Below the pieces are notes generated by a model. The model was not told where the DNA came from. It was given only the letters and a program-made list of their open reading frames with translations, and made no database searches. From Tamarix chinensis (lineage: Eukaryota; Streptophyta; Magnoliopsida; Caryophyllales; Tamaricaceae): DNA of 64,000 bases. The position numbers were made by a program, and so were the translations under genes. Location of the stretch: contig CM060174.1 of NCBI GenBank assembly GCA_030549775.1, forward strand, positions 97,852,132-97,916,131, written 5' to 3'. Positions 36,815-49,356 of the stretch are shown piece by piece (position 1 is the first letter of the stretch; every line of letters starts with the position of its first letter).

Positions 36815-37463
36815 CAGCTAGCATAGGTTTGGACGCTCAAACCATGCACGTTGGATGTGAAGCAAAATATAAGTCGTAGACATGATTGAGAAAGAGGAAG
36901 GGGCAAGCAAGTGGAGAAAATGGTCGCCATTCTCATATTAGATTCTTATTATTATGAGCAAGAGCCAGAGAATTGCTGAGCAAATTGCTAAGGAACCCAA
37001 GAACATGTTATGCACAAAAAGAGGGTAAAAAGAAAGCAAAAGCTCAGTATATCAAAGTCTGTTTGCATGCCAAGGAATCACTTGAGGAGGGGGGGTCACT
37101 GTCTCACAGCGACACAGCCATAAATCAGAAAAAGAGAAATAAAAACAGCATCTATTTCTGTAACGAGATCTTATTTCACCGAAAGTTGAGAACAACAAAA
37201 CAGATATACCATACAAAACTCACCAATTATTCCTCATCGTCATTATTCAGTCAACAAGGGACCTGCAAAAGGTACATACTAATATATGCCTTAGGTTTAT
37301 ACATCTGTAGATCTTGATCAAGCTTTCCTGTCTTGAAGCAACAGTTCCAGGAGAGATACTGATGTAGAACTATATAACAGATCCTTCTAACTCGACGTAT
37401 AATTTAACTGGGTTCTCGACAACCAAAGGAAAACTTCCACAAAAAGAGCACATTAACAGTGAA
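36815..37463. other. Intergenic DNA, no gene seen
   Basis: It holds the 3' flank of the small gene at 37464-37998. A + strand frame at 36973-37317 has no recognisable domain. Confidence 0.5.
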
Positions 37464-37998
37464 CTAAGCATCCGAATCATTAGCTTTCTTCTTTTTGCCG
37501 TATATCAATCCGGTGTCCTGCCACCAATAGGGCACAAAAATGCAATTCAATCGAACTTGACACAACCCCAAACAATTCAACTCAATGCCAAACATTCATG
37601 ATCATCCAATAACAAAAATAAAGGGACGAGAATTAAGAACATCCACCTGGGGATCAGGAATTGGTTTGCGTTTTTCAACGTATCGATAAGGATCTGAAGC
37701 TGCAGCTAACGCCGCTTTCTCCTGAAAACAACATCACATCAAAAAGTTATCCGTTGTCGGTTCTGGGTATGATTTCTAGAATTAAGATTTCAATTAAGAA
37801 TCAGAAAACAGATGAGAAGTAAAGGCTAACCTCTTGTTCACGCTTTAGGTCTTGAGAAGGCTTAATCCACAAAAAGTAAGCTAATGTACCAGCGACAACC
37901 CATGAAGCCAAATTGCTTCCTCCCCTCAGACCTCCCAGCGAATTCCCAACGAACGACCTCACATTTCCCCATGATCTTTGCCAGTTTCCAGCAGCCAT
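37464..37998 (-). CDS. Small conserved plant protein with one membrane helix, probably mitochondrial (98 aa)
   Basis: Three exons on the - strand: 37998-37831, 37721-37647 and 37517-37464. All introns are GT-AG and give a clean 98-codon frame. Residues 1-30 are basic and Gly/Ser-rich (NWQRSWGNVRSFVGNS), and a hydrophobic helix follows at about 31-46 (LASWVVAGTLAYFLWI). A charged segment with REQEEKAALAAASDPYRYVE comes next, then a Lys-rich tail (LIYGKKKKANDSDA). From memory it resembles an Arabidopsis protein of about 98 residues (At1g67350 type) reported with mitochondrial complex I; that link is unverified. The gene structure is certain, the function is not. Upstream AAACCCTAA (38058-38067) is common in promoters of plant housekeeping and mitochondrial-protein genes. 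Confidence 0.85.
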
Positions 37999-38057
37999 CA
38001 ACTTAGTTCAAAGCCACTATATATCAATCTGTTGGTTCTGAAAATAAATCCCTAAAA

Positions 38058-38067
38058 TTAGGGTTTA
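38058..38067 (-). promoter_or_regulatory. Telo-box in the promoter or leader of the 98-aa gene
   Basis: The - strand reads TAAACCCTAA, 60-70 bp upstream of the start codon. AAACCCTA boxes are enriched near starts of plant translation and organelle-related genes. Confidence 0.45.
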
Positions 38068-38399
38068 TGATAACGCCACTGAGGATGCCTTATCTAAACC
38101 CTTATACCTTTTTTTAATTTCTTCTTCTCGTGGTTCTGCTCCACATGGAGGGGTTTACCGTGTCTTGTTGGATCGAACGAGATTTTGAAAGTTCAAAAAC
38201 AGCAGTAACGCTGAAGGATCGTAAATGAGGTGGCGATCCGGCGGATATGGAGGCCGGGGCGGGAAGAGTGTGGGATACCGGTAAGGAATAAGGACAACAG
38301 TATGGCACGTAGCGTAAAGAACGGCCGGAGGATGATCGAATATAAAGCGCCGCGTTTTGTCTACTTTAACAATACACTATGTCCTATATTAAGTGGCAA

Positions 38400-39233
38400 C
38401 TGGCAAGGTTTTTTATTTTGATTCGGACAAAAATATATTTCAAAATATTAAATATTTTAGATTTATTTTTTTATAAAATTATAAGCATTTTTAATTTTTA
38501 TATCAATTCCTAACGTTTTAAACTTTATTTTTATTATGAAATAAATATTTTAAAAATAATAAAATTAAGAAATAAATATTTAAATTTTATTCCCATAAAA
38601 ATTAAGTGATTAAATTTTATTCTCATGAAGGAATTAATTAAGATGATTGTAATTACGTAAAATTTAAATTTCTAAAAATATTATGTGTTAATAAGAGTAA
38701 AGTCTAAATGTTTCTACTTTTACGAAAAATTCAAAAACATTTACATTGTTATAAAAACAAACCCAAAATGATATATCTTTAAATATATTTTTGTCTTTTG
38801 ATTTATCCTATAATACATACTTATTTCAATATTTATATAGCATTTATTTCCTTCGATATCATTATTAATTGACAACGTATTACCGGGTGTTTGCAATGCT
38901 CTATGTAGTTAATGGATGGGAGTCAACTAAAATTAATTTTACACATTTTAAAAGTAAACATAAACATAAAAAATTATATAATAAAACATAAAATTAATTA
39001 TAGGTTTTTAATATGTAGCTGTTATGGACTTAAGTACAATTTAAGGACCTCAATTTTTAAAATTTGAGGGTCTTAAGGATTTTAACTATTTTTTTTAATG
39101 TTATAAGGACTCAAACTTTCTTTGATAATAACCTAAATTTTTTTCTGTTTTACTATTTAAGGACCTCACTTCAATTTGTAGTGAATATTATGATAACAAA
39201 ATACATATTTTTATACATAATATATTGTATAAC
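38400..39233. other. AT-rich intergenic DNA
   Basis: Very AT-rich sequence with no frame of note. It ends at the target duplication of the solo LTR copy C. Confidence 0.6.
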
Positions 39234-39900
39234 AATGCTGTAACACCCCCAAATTTGCTACTGAAAAATTTCGTTTAAGACAAAGGTTTTAGCGGAAGCG
39301 AAAGCATTAAAACCGTAAACTTGGGGGTATTACCGCCACACTTAATACCAGACCGGTTCACTCCTACCGTTCCAATACTAAGTGCTAAGGCTAAGCTAAA
39401 CCATCATCAAAACATATGTACGTAGTTAACATAGGTCATTCACAAAAACACGAGTCAACAACATTTAGAATATCGTTTAGGAATACAACTTAGAGTACGG
39501 TTTCAAAACAAGAAGCGTAGTACAAAATATAGCTAAATAAAACAGATCCCAAGGGACCAATATCCAGATCGCCTACTCACTCAAGCCAAGCCTTCCACCC
39601 CACAATTTGTAACCGATCAAACCTGCATAGGAGGTCTGCTCCCCACCATTGGTGGATCATCACAGGACCCATTCAATCAATGTAGTATCAGTACGGGTCC
39701 AATACTGAGTAAGGACGCTGGTGCGCTAAGGCCAAACACACAATCGTACCACATAACATACATAGCACAATCATATAGACAACATGTGATAACCCGCAAG
39801 ATAAGGCCTGAATACTTTTTGGTGACTTATTCTTTATTCTCATTAACGATAATAAGTCCATTTCACACATTCTTCAACAATCCATGTGAGCACGGGGACC

Positions 39901-40260
39901 CCACTATTATAGCCGGTGGACCGGAAATAAAACACAGGGCAGGACGCCTCTGACCACTATTCTTACCGGTGGATCGGACTGGCCCCGCCTCAACATGGTG
40001 TTTCATTGTAAGTACTTAGTATTTTTCTCGTGGTTTAACTTATTTACTTTGGGTCTATCGAGCCGAGGCCCCCACTATTATAGCCGGTGGACCGGGAATA
40101 AATGCACAGGGTAGAACGCCTCTGACCACTATTATAGCCGGCGGACCGGAACGAAACGCACAAGGCAGAACGCCTCTGACCACTATTATAGCCGGTGGAC
40201 CGAAACGAAACGCACAGGGCAGAACGCCTCTGACCACTATTCTAACCGGTGGATCGGACT
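39901..40260. repeat. 54-bp hairpin minisatellite, copy C
   Basis: CACTATTATAGCCGG-type units start at 40073, 40127, 40181 and 40235 (period 54 bp), with a first shorter run at 39901-39985. Each unit has CCAC...GTGG arms around TATTATAGCCG and a spacer with CACAGGGCAGAACGCCTCTG. Confidence 0.9.
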
Positions 40261-40849
40261 GGGCTCGGTTCAACAGTCTTTCGCTTTACGTTATTAGTGT
40301 CTTATCAGTGTCTTATTGAATCACGCAACACTCTTGACATGCATAAATCATTCTCTTTATACTGTACACATCACAACTAATAAAATCCCACATCCATAAC
40401 TACACTTTAATCAATAAATACACATGATAACACCAACAACTCTAAGCAGCCATAACCGACCCTAATTGTCCACACCAAACCGTGGTTACCCACTCTTAAC
40501 CCTATTTTACCATAAAAACCATACTTAGCCATCCCAAACCTTAATAATCCTCAACAAATCACAATTAGCTACTCCAACCCTACTTAATCACGACGGCCCA
40601 GAGTTAATCACTCCAAACCCTAATTATGTCTCCTCCATACCCTTATAATACTCTACATACTATTCTCCGTCCAAAACAGTTAAACACCCAGATCATACTT
40701 GCATTACCTTTCTTACATCCCAAATCAACCTTTCATCTGTAAATTTTGCTCCCACGCAAACGTTACACATCCCATGCAACCTCTCAAACTTTTCATACAA
40801 ACCCTAAATCCCATACAATCATTAACTCCCATGCAAAACCCTAACTCCA

Positions 40850-41345
40850 CCACGCAGACCCTAATACCACCATACAAACATTAATACCACCAAACCATAA
40901 CACCACCATGCAAACCCTAATACCACCATAAGCCATTAATACCACCATGAAATCACTAATACCACCATAAAGACCCTAATACCACCACGCAAACCCCAAT
41001 GTCATCATGCAGCCATTAATACCACCATGTAACCATTAATACCGCCATAGAACATTAATACCACCATACAAACCATAACACCACCATGCAAACCCTAATA
41101 CCACCATAAGCCATTAATACCACCATGAGATCACTAATACCACCATAAAAACATTAATACCACCAAACCATAACACCACCATGCAAACCCTAATACCACC
41201 ATAAGCCATTAATACCACCATGGGATCACTAATACCACCATACAAACATTAATACCACCAAACCATAACACCACCATGCAAACCCTAATACCCTCATAAG
41301 CCATTAACACCACCATGAAATCACTAATACCGCCATACAAACTTC
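40850..41345. repeat. Higher-order tandem array, about 95 bp, private to copy C
   Basis: Short words such as ATTAATACCACCAT and AACCCTAATACCACCAT recur about every 20 bp, grouped into a larger unit. CCATAACACCACCATGC occurs at about 41073, 41168 and 41263, an exact 95-bp spacing, with another at about 40895. No comparable array is in copies A, B or E. Confidence 0.85.
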
Positions 41346-42350
41346 AAGACTCCCATGCATGGTTCCCAACTCTCATTTATTTTGGACATTCCTCCCACTT
41401 AAATCTTCTCTCATAGATCATGAGGTACTTAGGTCAACCTCATATCCCCCTTAGTGGTCTCACTTCCCGTTTATTTCCAGTCATCCTTATATTCCTAACT
41501 CATATTACCATTTACCCTAACATGCATGTCCTAGAGGGCCATAACATAATACATCATAAACATCATACATATACATGTCATGCTCATGTCATGGAAGCAC
41601 ATACAACATACCTCAATCTCCAAGCTGCGCTACACACAAGACAAGTTATACACAAATCATGTAATACATGGCATAGCATGTCATACACAATATCCAACAC
41701 ATCCATGTCACACATAGCACAAGGCCATTAGCTTCGTCCTTACCTAAGGCGACGCCGGGCTTGGAGTACGCTCCTCTAACTCCTCAGGGCTTTGGTCGGG
41801 ATTACCTATAAAAGGGCGAAATGCTAAGTATGAGTTTCCCTTATAAGTACCAAAATCCCTTATTCCATTTTAGGATTAGAGTTTTATTACTAGAGAGGGT
41901 ATTATACAAAAACTAGGGTTTTTACCTTAGAATTAGTATACTAAAATATTAGTAGTCAAAATATATTTATTTTTAATACTCATTGTTACACTTATTTTAT
42001 TAAACCCATTAGCTCTAATGTAGTAATAGGATTTATGCTAGATATAGGAAAATAGTGTTAGCATTAATAAAATAGTGACACTAATGTCTAGTGATAGAAA
42101 CCCTAGCGTTTTAAGGCTAAATCTATTAATGGTGTTATGTTTGAAATAATAATATTATAAGGTCACAATATTACAAGTAAACTATTCCTAAGGGTGATAA
42201 TGATAATAGTAATAATACTAATAATGAGGATAATAATAGTAATAATAACCATAATAACCCTAGCAATAATAATAACAATAACAATAACCCAGTATGGTTA
42301 AGTATTAATAATAATAACCTTAGTAAGATATTAGAGATAATAATATTAAA

Positions 42351-42351
42351 A

Positions 42352-42401
<50 letters not shown>
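42351..42401. repeat. AAT/ATA trinucleotide microsatellite
   Basis: An uninterrupted run of about 17 AAT units inside copy C. Confidence 0.9.
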
Positions 42402-42402
<1 letters not shown>

Positions 42403-44559
42403 GCATAATGGTATTAATATTAGTTAACTTAATAATAACTATATGGAAATAAAGTTTGAGGCTTGGGATGGGTGGAAGACCACCTATGGTCGGTGGTGGT
42501 CCGGCGGCGGCGGTCCGGCGGCGGCGATGGAGGAGAAGAAGAGGGGAAAAATGGAGGTGGTGGTTAGATGGGAGGAGAAAAGAAGAGGTTTGAGGTGGGG
42601 GAAGAAACAACAGATGGAGGGGAGTAGAATGGGGGTGGTGGCGTGGCAAGGGGTGGCGGCGCGCGGTGGTTGGCGCGGCGACCGAGGGTGGTGGAGAGAG
42701 GTGGAAGATGGGGGAGGAAGGAGGAGAGGGAGGCAGGGAAAGATGGAGGTAGGGGAAGGTAGAGGGAGGTCTGCTGGACATTCTAGAGGGTGGAAGAGGC
42801 GCTGGTGGCGGCTGGGTTGGCGGTGGAAGGCGGCGCAAGGGCGGCGAGGGGTTGGAAGGGGCTGCTCGGGGTGGCTATTTTGCACGGCTAGGGCGGCACG
42901 TGCAGGGCAAATCGAGGGCTGAGGAGGGCTTGGTTAGGTGGAGGGTGGTGCAAGGTGGGGTTCTGGGCGGCGTTCGACCGACAGCGTTGGGGGACGGCGG
43001 CGGTCGACGTGTCTGATGGGGCGGCGGCGAGAGGGAGCAAACCCAGGGTTTCGGGGTTCCAAATCCCGAATCCAAGTGATCAATGGGGGTATTTATAGGT
43101 AGGGTGGTCGGGAAAGGCCAAGGGGAAGAAGACAAGGGGGTGCAGGCGCCAGGCTGGCCGATAGGTGGCAGCTGCCATGGCAGACGGCAGGCGGTTGCAG
43201 GAGAGAAAAAGGAAGGGCTGCAGGCCGCTTAGGAGGGAGGACAATGCTGGTTGGGGCCAAAATGGGGAAAGAAAATGACGGGAGAGAGAGAGGGAGGCAG
43301 GCTCGCCGGTGTCGGGGCAGCGTCGGCAGTGCAGACACGCGTCGCTGCTACCGTCTGCACGGGGAAGAAGAAGAAGGGGGAGAAAGGAGGGGGACCGGCG
43401 GTCCAGGGGGAAAAGGAAGAGAAGGGCGACCGACCGGTTCGGCGGCGGTTATTTAATCGTAAGTCAAACGCGGCGTATTAAGGGTTGTGGGAGGAAAACG
43501 CAGCGTCGCGTTGTAGGCTGACAACGGTCATAAGGCTGTTAAGAGTGACGCGGCGTTTCGACGGCTCTGAGGGCAAAACGCAGCGCACGGGGCGCACAGT
43601 GGTTGGCGTCGCACGGCGCTGGGCCACGGGAAGGGAAAAGAAGGAAGGGACGGGGTTGGGCAGCCTGTACGCGAGACGGGGGAGAGGAGAAGGATTTGGG
43701 TCGGTGGGCTGGCCCAGCCGGGGGGGAGAAAGAAAAAAAAAGAAGATGAGGGAGAAAAAGGAAGAAAGGGGAAAATAGGAAAATAAATAGGATGGGGAAA
43801 ATAAATAAAATAACTTATGGGAAATTGGGGTATTTTTGGGTTATTTATAATATTAATATTTATAAAATATTAAATAAATTCCTTTTTTGCTTATTTTAGA
43901 CTATTTTAAATAAATTTCTTTAACCTCCATGCTAATTAGGAAAAATACCCAAATTTTCTTCCAATTAAATTCTTTATTATTTTCCTCTTAATCTACCTTA
44001 ATTAACTCTCTTCATTTTAATAAATGAATTTATATAGTTAATTTTCCTAATAATTCCTTATTTGGCCATAATTTCGGAAATTAGGATTTTGGGGTATCAC
44101 AAATGCACTAATATTTTTAGTGATATATTAAGTTATATCTTTTCTAAATTAAAAAAATTATCCCAATTAATAAATAAACACTATCATATTTATTTTATTA
44201 ATATGTATGTTATCCTAGGAAAAATATTTAAAACTATTAAATTATACAACCAATTTTATTTATAATACACCCCCATTGTATGCGCCCCAATTCATCCATT
44301 AATAGTTTTTATTACTATTATAAATGAGTTCCTTAAAACATAAAAACTTGAAATTTGAGGTCTTCATATAACTTAATTGACATATAAAAAATATTTAAAA
44401 TATGAGATTTTCAAAATATTTATAAATAAATCAATAAAATATTTTTGTCATAAGATCTACATTTATAGGACAAAAAATAATATTATTATATAAACTTTAT
44501 TAGTTATTTTAAGGATGAATTAAAGTGTGGTCGACAAAGGTATTGAGATATATAATAAA

Positions 44560-44587
44560 ACTAGTGTTACACCCGTGTGATGCACAG
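44560..44587 (-). mobile_element. Helitron-like 3' terminus
   Basis: Read on the - strand it has a short GC hairpin (CTGTGCATCACACGG), about 10 bases, then CTAGT, the form of many plant Helitron 3' ends. The 5' TC end, expected to the right in this window, was not found, so only the terminus is called. Confidence 0.4.
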
Positions 44588-46208
44588 ATAGAAATTTTTA
44601 TAAATTTAATAAATCAAATTAAATACAAAGTTGCATATAATAGACAGTAATAATGATAAATATAATGCTAATGATAATTTAAGAAATTCATTTATACAAT
44701 AGTATTATTATTGAATGTATAATACTAAATATTATACATTTAAATCAAGATGTTAAATTATATGTTATTATTCCCTACAAATATATACCTTGTCCATATC
44801 AAAAAGGAATTTATTCTATTAATTAGTATTTTTTTTAATAAATTAATAAAATTAGTCTTATAATTACACTTACATTGTTCATTAAAAAATAATAAAACAT
44901 TTAATGCATAGATAATAGGAAAAAAAGTGAGGGTAAACATGAAAAGTAGGTTTTGACTTTTTTTAAAATAACTTTATTTTTTATACAAAAATTTAATGAT
45001 AAAATGACTTTATTTTTTGATACGGATGGAATAATATTTAATTATTCATTACTATTTTGTTGATGACAAATATTTATTAAATAGAGTAACATCACAAAAA
45101 AATGAATTATATATAAATAATAATTACAAATAAATTAAAGATAATTAATTAATAATTATGCTTATATCTAATTATTTAGAATACTTATCAAAGCATTTAA
45201 AGGGTTGGTTAATATTTATGGTAATAAGAAGTACATAGAGAGAATATAATCATACACATTGAATTGAAGTTTTGATTTTTACTACTACCCAGTTTGGGTT
45301 AGAAGGAGTAAACGCAATTGATAAAAAAAAATAGGGAAAAAAAGCTGTGAAGATAAAGAGTTTAAGAGGAGATCCATTTTATATGCGGAGATGATAATTT
45401 GCTCTGTTATCATTAATGATAATTTAGTGTATAGTCATAATTTTTTTATTACTGTATTTAAAAAAATAGAAATATATATTTTATAACAAAAGTATATGTC
45501 AAACTACTTACCAAAAAAGTATATGTCAAACTATCTCATTCCTCTACTATTGGGTTATATTATTAATGTTTGAATATTTTATGGGAATTAAATTGTAATT
45601 ATTACCTATAATTAGTATGCAAAAAAAAATATAGCATATGGGATACATATGATTTTACTATATTAATATGGGTAAGAAAATAAATATAGACCCATACATT
45701 GCCAAGCATTAGTTTAAGTGGAAAATATATCTGCTGCTATAACTGTGTTATTATATATTATATAGATTGATTGTACAATTCATTGATTTAAATATTTTTT
45801 TTAGAATATCTTTAAAAAAAATTAGATAGTGTTTGCTTAATAGTTTAGATAGTTTCTACAAATTAAAACAATATAAATCATTTTATCATTTAAAATATTG
45901 ATATATTTTTATACGATATAATATGTATAAAATGTGTATCTTAGTAGAATACTCACTGAAAAAATCCACTAAGGTTGTTAAACCATTAAAAAAAAGGAGA
46001 GAAAAGTTCAGGTCCTTAAACCTTAAATAAAACTCTACATCCTTAAATCCTTAAAAATAATAGTTAAGGCTTTTAAACCTTCAAAACTTGAAAGTTTAAG
46101 TCATTGAACTATTCTTTAGCCTATTATTTTGGGGTTATTAGTCACGTGAATAATTCAATAGGTTGTGACTAGGAATGACTGTTGGTTGGGTTTGGGTCGG
46201 ATTCCACT
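44588..46208. other. AT-rich intergenic DNA with decayed repeats
   Basis: No gene. A second Helitron-end-like sequence (ACCCATACATTGCCAAGCATTAGT) lies on the + strand at about 45690-45713. A MITE-type end with TACGGATGGAAT is near 45020-45031. Confidence 0.4.
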
Positions 46209-49200
46209 TGTAACATATCAAAATTTACTACTAAAATTTTATCATTTTTTTAATGTTACCACCATACTTAATACAAGTCTAATTTCCGTACCATTCTCGT
46301 AGCAAGTATAAGGAAAAATCATTAATGTGTTAAAAAAGATAATAAGATAATGAGAAGGATTTCATAACATAAATAAGAATTTATAAATAAAAACTCTGAG
46401 TACAATCCAAAACAAAATACAATAAAAGGAAAACTTAGATTCAAGAGTCTATAAGGCATATAAACAAAAAAAAATCTATCTACTGGATAATTGAGATTCT
46501 ATGCCTAACCCTCAACCTAAGGAAATCACTTCTCTTTAAGAAGTGCATCAAACTTAGCAAAGTCATCCAGACAGTCATCAAATACCTACACATCAACAAC
46601 TAGATCATCTACTTGTGAAAATGGAAAGCACCCATGAAAAGGATAGTCAATTTTTTTGTATTGAGTGAAGAAATAGTACATATAACTAGAGTAAGGCATG
46701 CAGAGCACATAATATCATGATAGGTGGAAACTATACATGTATGCTACTCATGATAGAATATGACTTAAGATGAAACCGTATTAAATATCCTTACTTAGGT
46801 GATCACATTAACCATTTCCTTAACATAATGAGACCAAGAAACCATTATTAATTATACTCTCCATTTTCCCCACAGGTGGAAAAAATGTAGTCAGCCTCAC
46901 AAATAATCTAACATATAAGGTAAAAAATGCCTAGGTCACTAATAAACATCTAATATTAAGTATGTGTACCCTTATATGCCGATGGATCAGACTAATATAG
47001 AGTAGATTAGGGTTCTCTAGTTATGATAGAATTAGGTAGTTATCTCAATAATTAAAATACTTGGTTCTGACTAATGTGCTCTTCCTCTTCAAATATTAAT
47101 GTATTATTAGTACCTTAGTCAACACTTAACACATAAAAATTGCATTACTTGATTTACTTAATTTCATTTTACTTCCACTTTTAGAAATGCATCATGAATA
47201 TAACACACTAGTTAAGGTACAGTCATATGAAGTAAGGGTAAAACATAAGATCATATATTAAAAACAAAAAGGAACATTTCACAAGGTAAAATACCATAAT
47301 AACCTTACAAAACTCTAATTCATAATTATACCATAACCCTATCTATAAAGCACTCCAATTCACCAAATTTAACAAACTATCCTAATATATTATTAAAATT
47401 ATCATATCCAAAAATCACAACCTAACTCCAACATTTTACATATAATATATCGATGTTGCCCTCTTGGTTACTATTCCCAATTTAAGCCATTTTATATAAA
47501 AGTATACATTATGCTATTCATAATTATTAAAACACATCCCATATCATACTCATCATATTTTAGCCCATATATCACTTATACAACACTATATTTTCATATT
47601 TAACCTAAAAAAGGACCAAAATGCTCTTAGCTTACCTAAACATTTCTAAGTTTATTATTCTCATATCTTAGGTCATATTCATCCAAACCTTAACATATTA
47701 TGTATCAAGTTTAATTTAAAGATCTCAAGGAGTACAATGGCATAGTTATTTTCCACAAAAACTCATAAAGAGATCAAATTTACCCTCAGTGACAATACAC
47801 GAATGTAAACTATAAAATTCTATAAACTTCCAAAATTCACCAAATTTACACACAACCACCCTTATATTATTAGTAACTCAAAATTATAAATAACTTTAAT
47901 TAAAATATACCACATAATCTCAAATGGCCCAAGGTAGAGACCACCACAACCTAAAATCCCAAATTTTGCAACCTCATAATATAGCACCAAATATAATATT
48001 TAAACATAATTAATTTTACTCATTGAAGGATATATTAATATAACATAATATATCATAATTCTTGAGATTTTATGGCAAAGTCTTGCAAGTCATCAAATAG
48101 ATATTTCACATAAAATCATAAAATTCCAAAAATTAATCATAACTTTATTAACATAATAAATGGATAGAAATAACAGTAGAACCTAATCATGATTTCTAGC
48201 ACAAAAATGATAACATAAAAATTCATAAAATTAATACATATCAACAATTAAACCCTAAACTAGAAACATGTATCCTTACCAAAGGCTATATTGTTCTTTA
48301 ATCATAAATACTCGTAAACACCTCCTTCCACCCTTTGATCACCTAACATAAAAATATAAGAATTAGATAAAAGAATCATAGCAAGGGTTATAATTGAAGG
48401 AAAAAAACTAAAGGGAGAAGAATAAACCCTTTAAGTTTCAAATTTTGCTTGAAAAAAAATCTTGATCAAATCTTCACCAAAATATGAAATTAACTCTCTT
48501 TTGCCTAAAAAACTACCAAAGAGTGAGATTTTAGAAGTTAAAAGATGCAAGAGGGAGAGGCTCGCATAAGGGAGAAAGCCCAATCAAGATACCACAAGAA
48601 TAAGAAGAGAGGAGAGAAGAAGGAGCAAAATTGAATTGTAGGAAATTTGGCAAGTGTGGAATGACCAAAGGATATAATCTCCTTACGGTTGTTGAACAAG
48701 GCAAGAAAATGAACAAAAAGTTAGATAGGAGGGGTTCTTGTAAGAAAGAGGTGTGATGGGACTGATTGTAATGGGTGAGAGGGTGTAAGAGAGTTAGCAG
48801 AAGGTGATTAAAGTGATTATGGTTAGTTTTTTTTTGTGAGTAAGGACAAGGCATGATCTAATCATTTGAATTTCTCATGCCCAAGAAAGTAGAAAAGTAT
48901 AAAAAATAGTTTAGGTAAGGTAAAATGTTCGATAAATAGCTAAAAATAGGAATATAATCAAATAATTCCCCACAAAATAACAAGTTAAGGAAAGGTGATA
49001 AATTAATCTAGAAACCTATATATAAAAAAAGGCATAGGAATTAGTTTTAGGTCAAAAGAAATTAAAAAATAATAATAATCAAGAATGATGAAAATTGCCG
49101 AGCTTCAATCAAATAGAAGAGGTTGGCAGCCGACCGCCGAATGCTCAGGACGAAAGGTTTGGAGAGTTAGTTGGTCAGTCGATTGAAGGTAAGGCTCGAT

Positions 49201-49356
49201 TGATAGATTAAAAAAACTAGGGTTTTAAGGGTAGAAAGGTAAGAATGAAGGTTTAAGAAGTAAGGATAATGTGTTCGAACAAGATTTAAGAGTTAAAGAA
49301 GGGATTAGAAGACTTATCACCCATAAATTAAGTTTCTTAAAGTTTGAGGTATTACA
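46209..49356. mobile_element. Old, AT-decayed long LTR, copy D (3148 bp)
   Basis: The start TGTAACATATCAAAATTT and end AAAGTTTGAGGTATTACA are inverted relatives of each other (13 of 18) and of the family ends. GTTACCACCATACTTAATAC matches the conserved word after stem P1. A purine-rich block at about 48530-48830 stands where copies B and C have the G-rich block. C and G are widely replaced by T and A, as expected from long methylation. Flanks CCACT and TCCTA do not match clearly, so a target duplication is not shown. Confidence 0.6.

Larger units (their letters stand above)
39239..44101. mobile_element. Solo LTR, copy C (4863 bp) with perfect 5-bp target duplication
   Basis: It starts TGTAACACCCCC and ends GGGGTATCACA, flanked by AATGC at 39234-39238 and 44102-44106. 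It is the same family as copy B and longer mainly because of a private tandem array at 40850-41345 and an AAT run. Order: foldable terminus (39241-39381), hairpin minisatellite, AAACCCTA and CCATGCAAACCC words, AT-rich part, G-rich + strand block (about 42470-43780), AT-rich tail. The two ends are inverted versions of each other over about 16 bp, long for an LTR. There is no internal coding region. Pro-rich frames on the - strand at 42320-43338 come from the strand bias. Confidence 0.9.

Noticed and set aside
36973..37317. 114-codon + strand frame downstream of the 98-aa gene
   Set aside because: Antisense to the probable 3' flank of that gene, no domain, composition like non-coding DNA.
40073..41345. 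CRISPR-like regular repeats
   Set aside because: Units are directly adjacent without unique spacers, inside a plant LTR; they are minisatellites.
42320..43338. Overlapping Pro-, His- and Ser-rich frames on the - strand and Gly/Arg-rich frames on the + strand
   Set aside because: Same strand-bias artefact in LTR copy C; the equivalent block in copy B has different, non-homologous frames.
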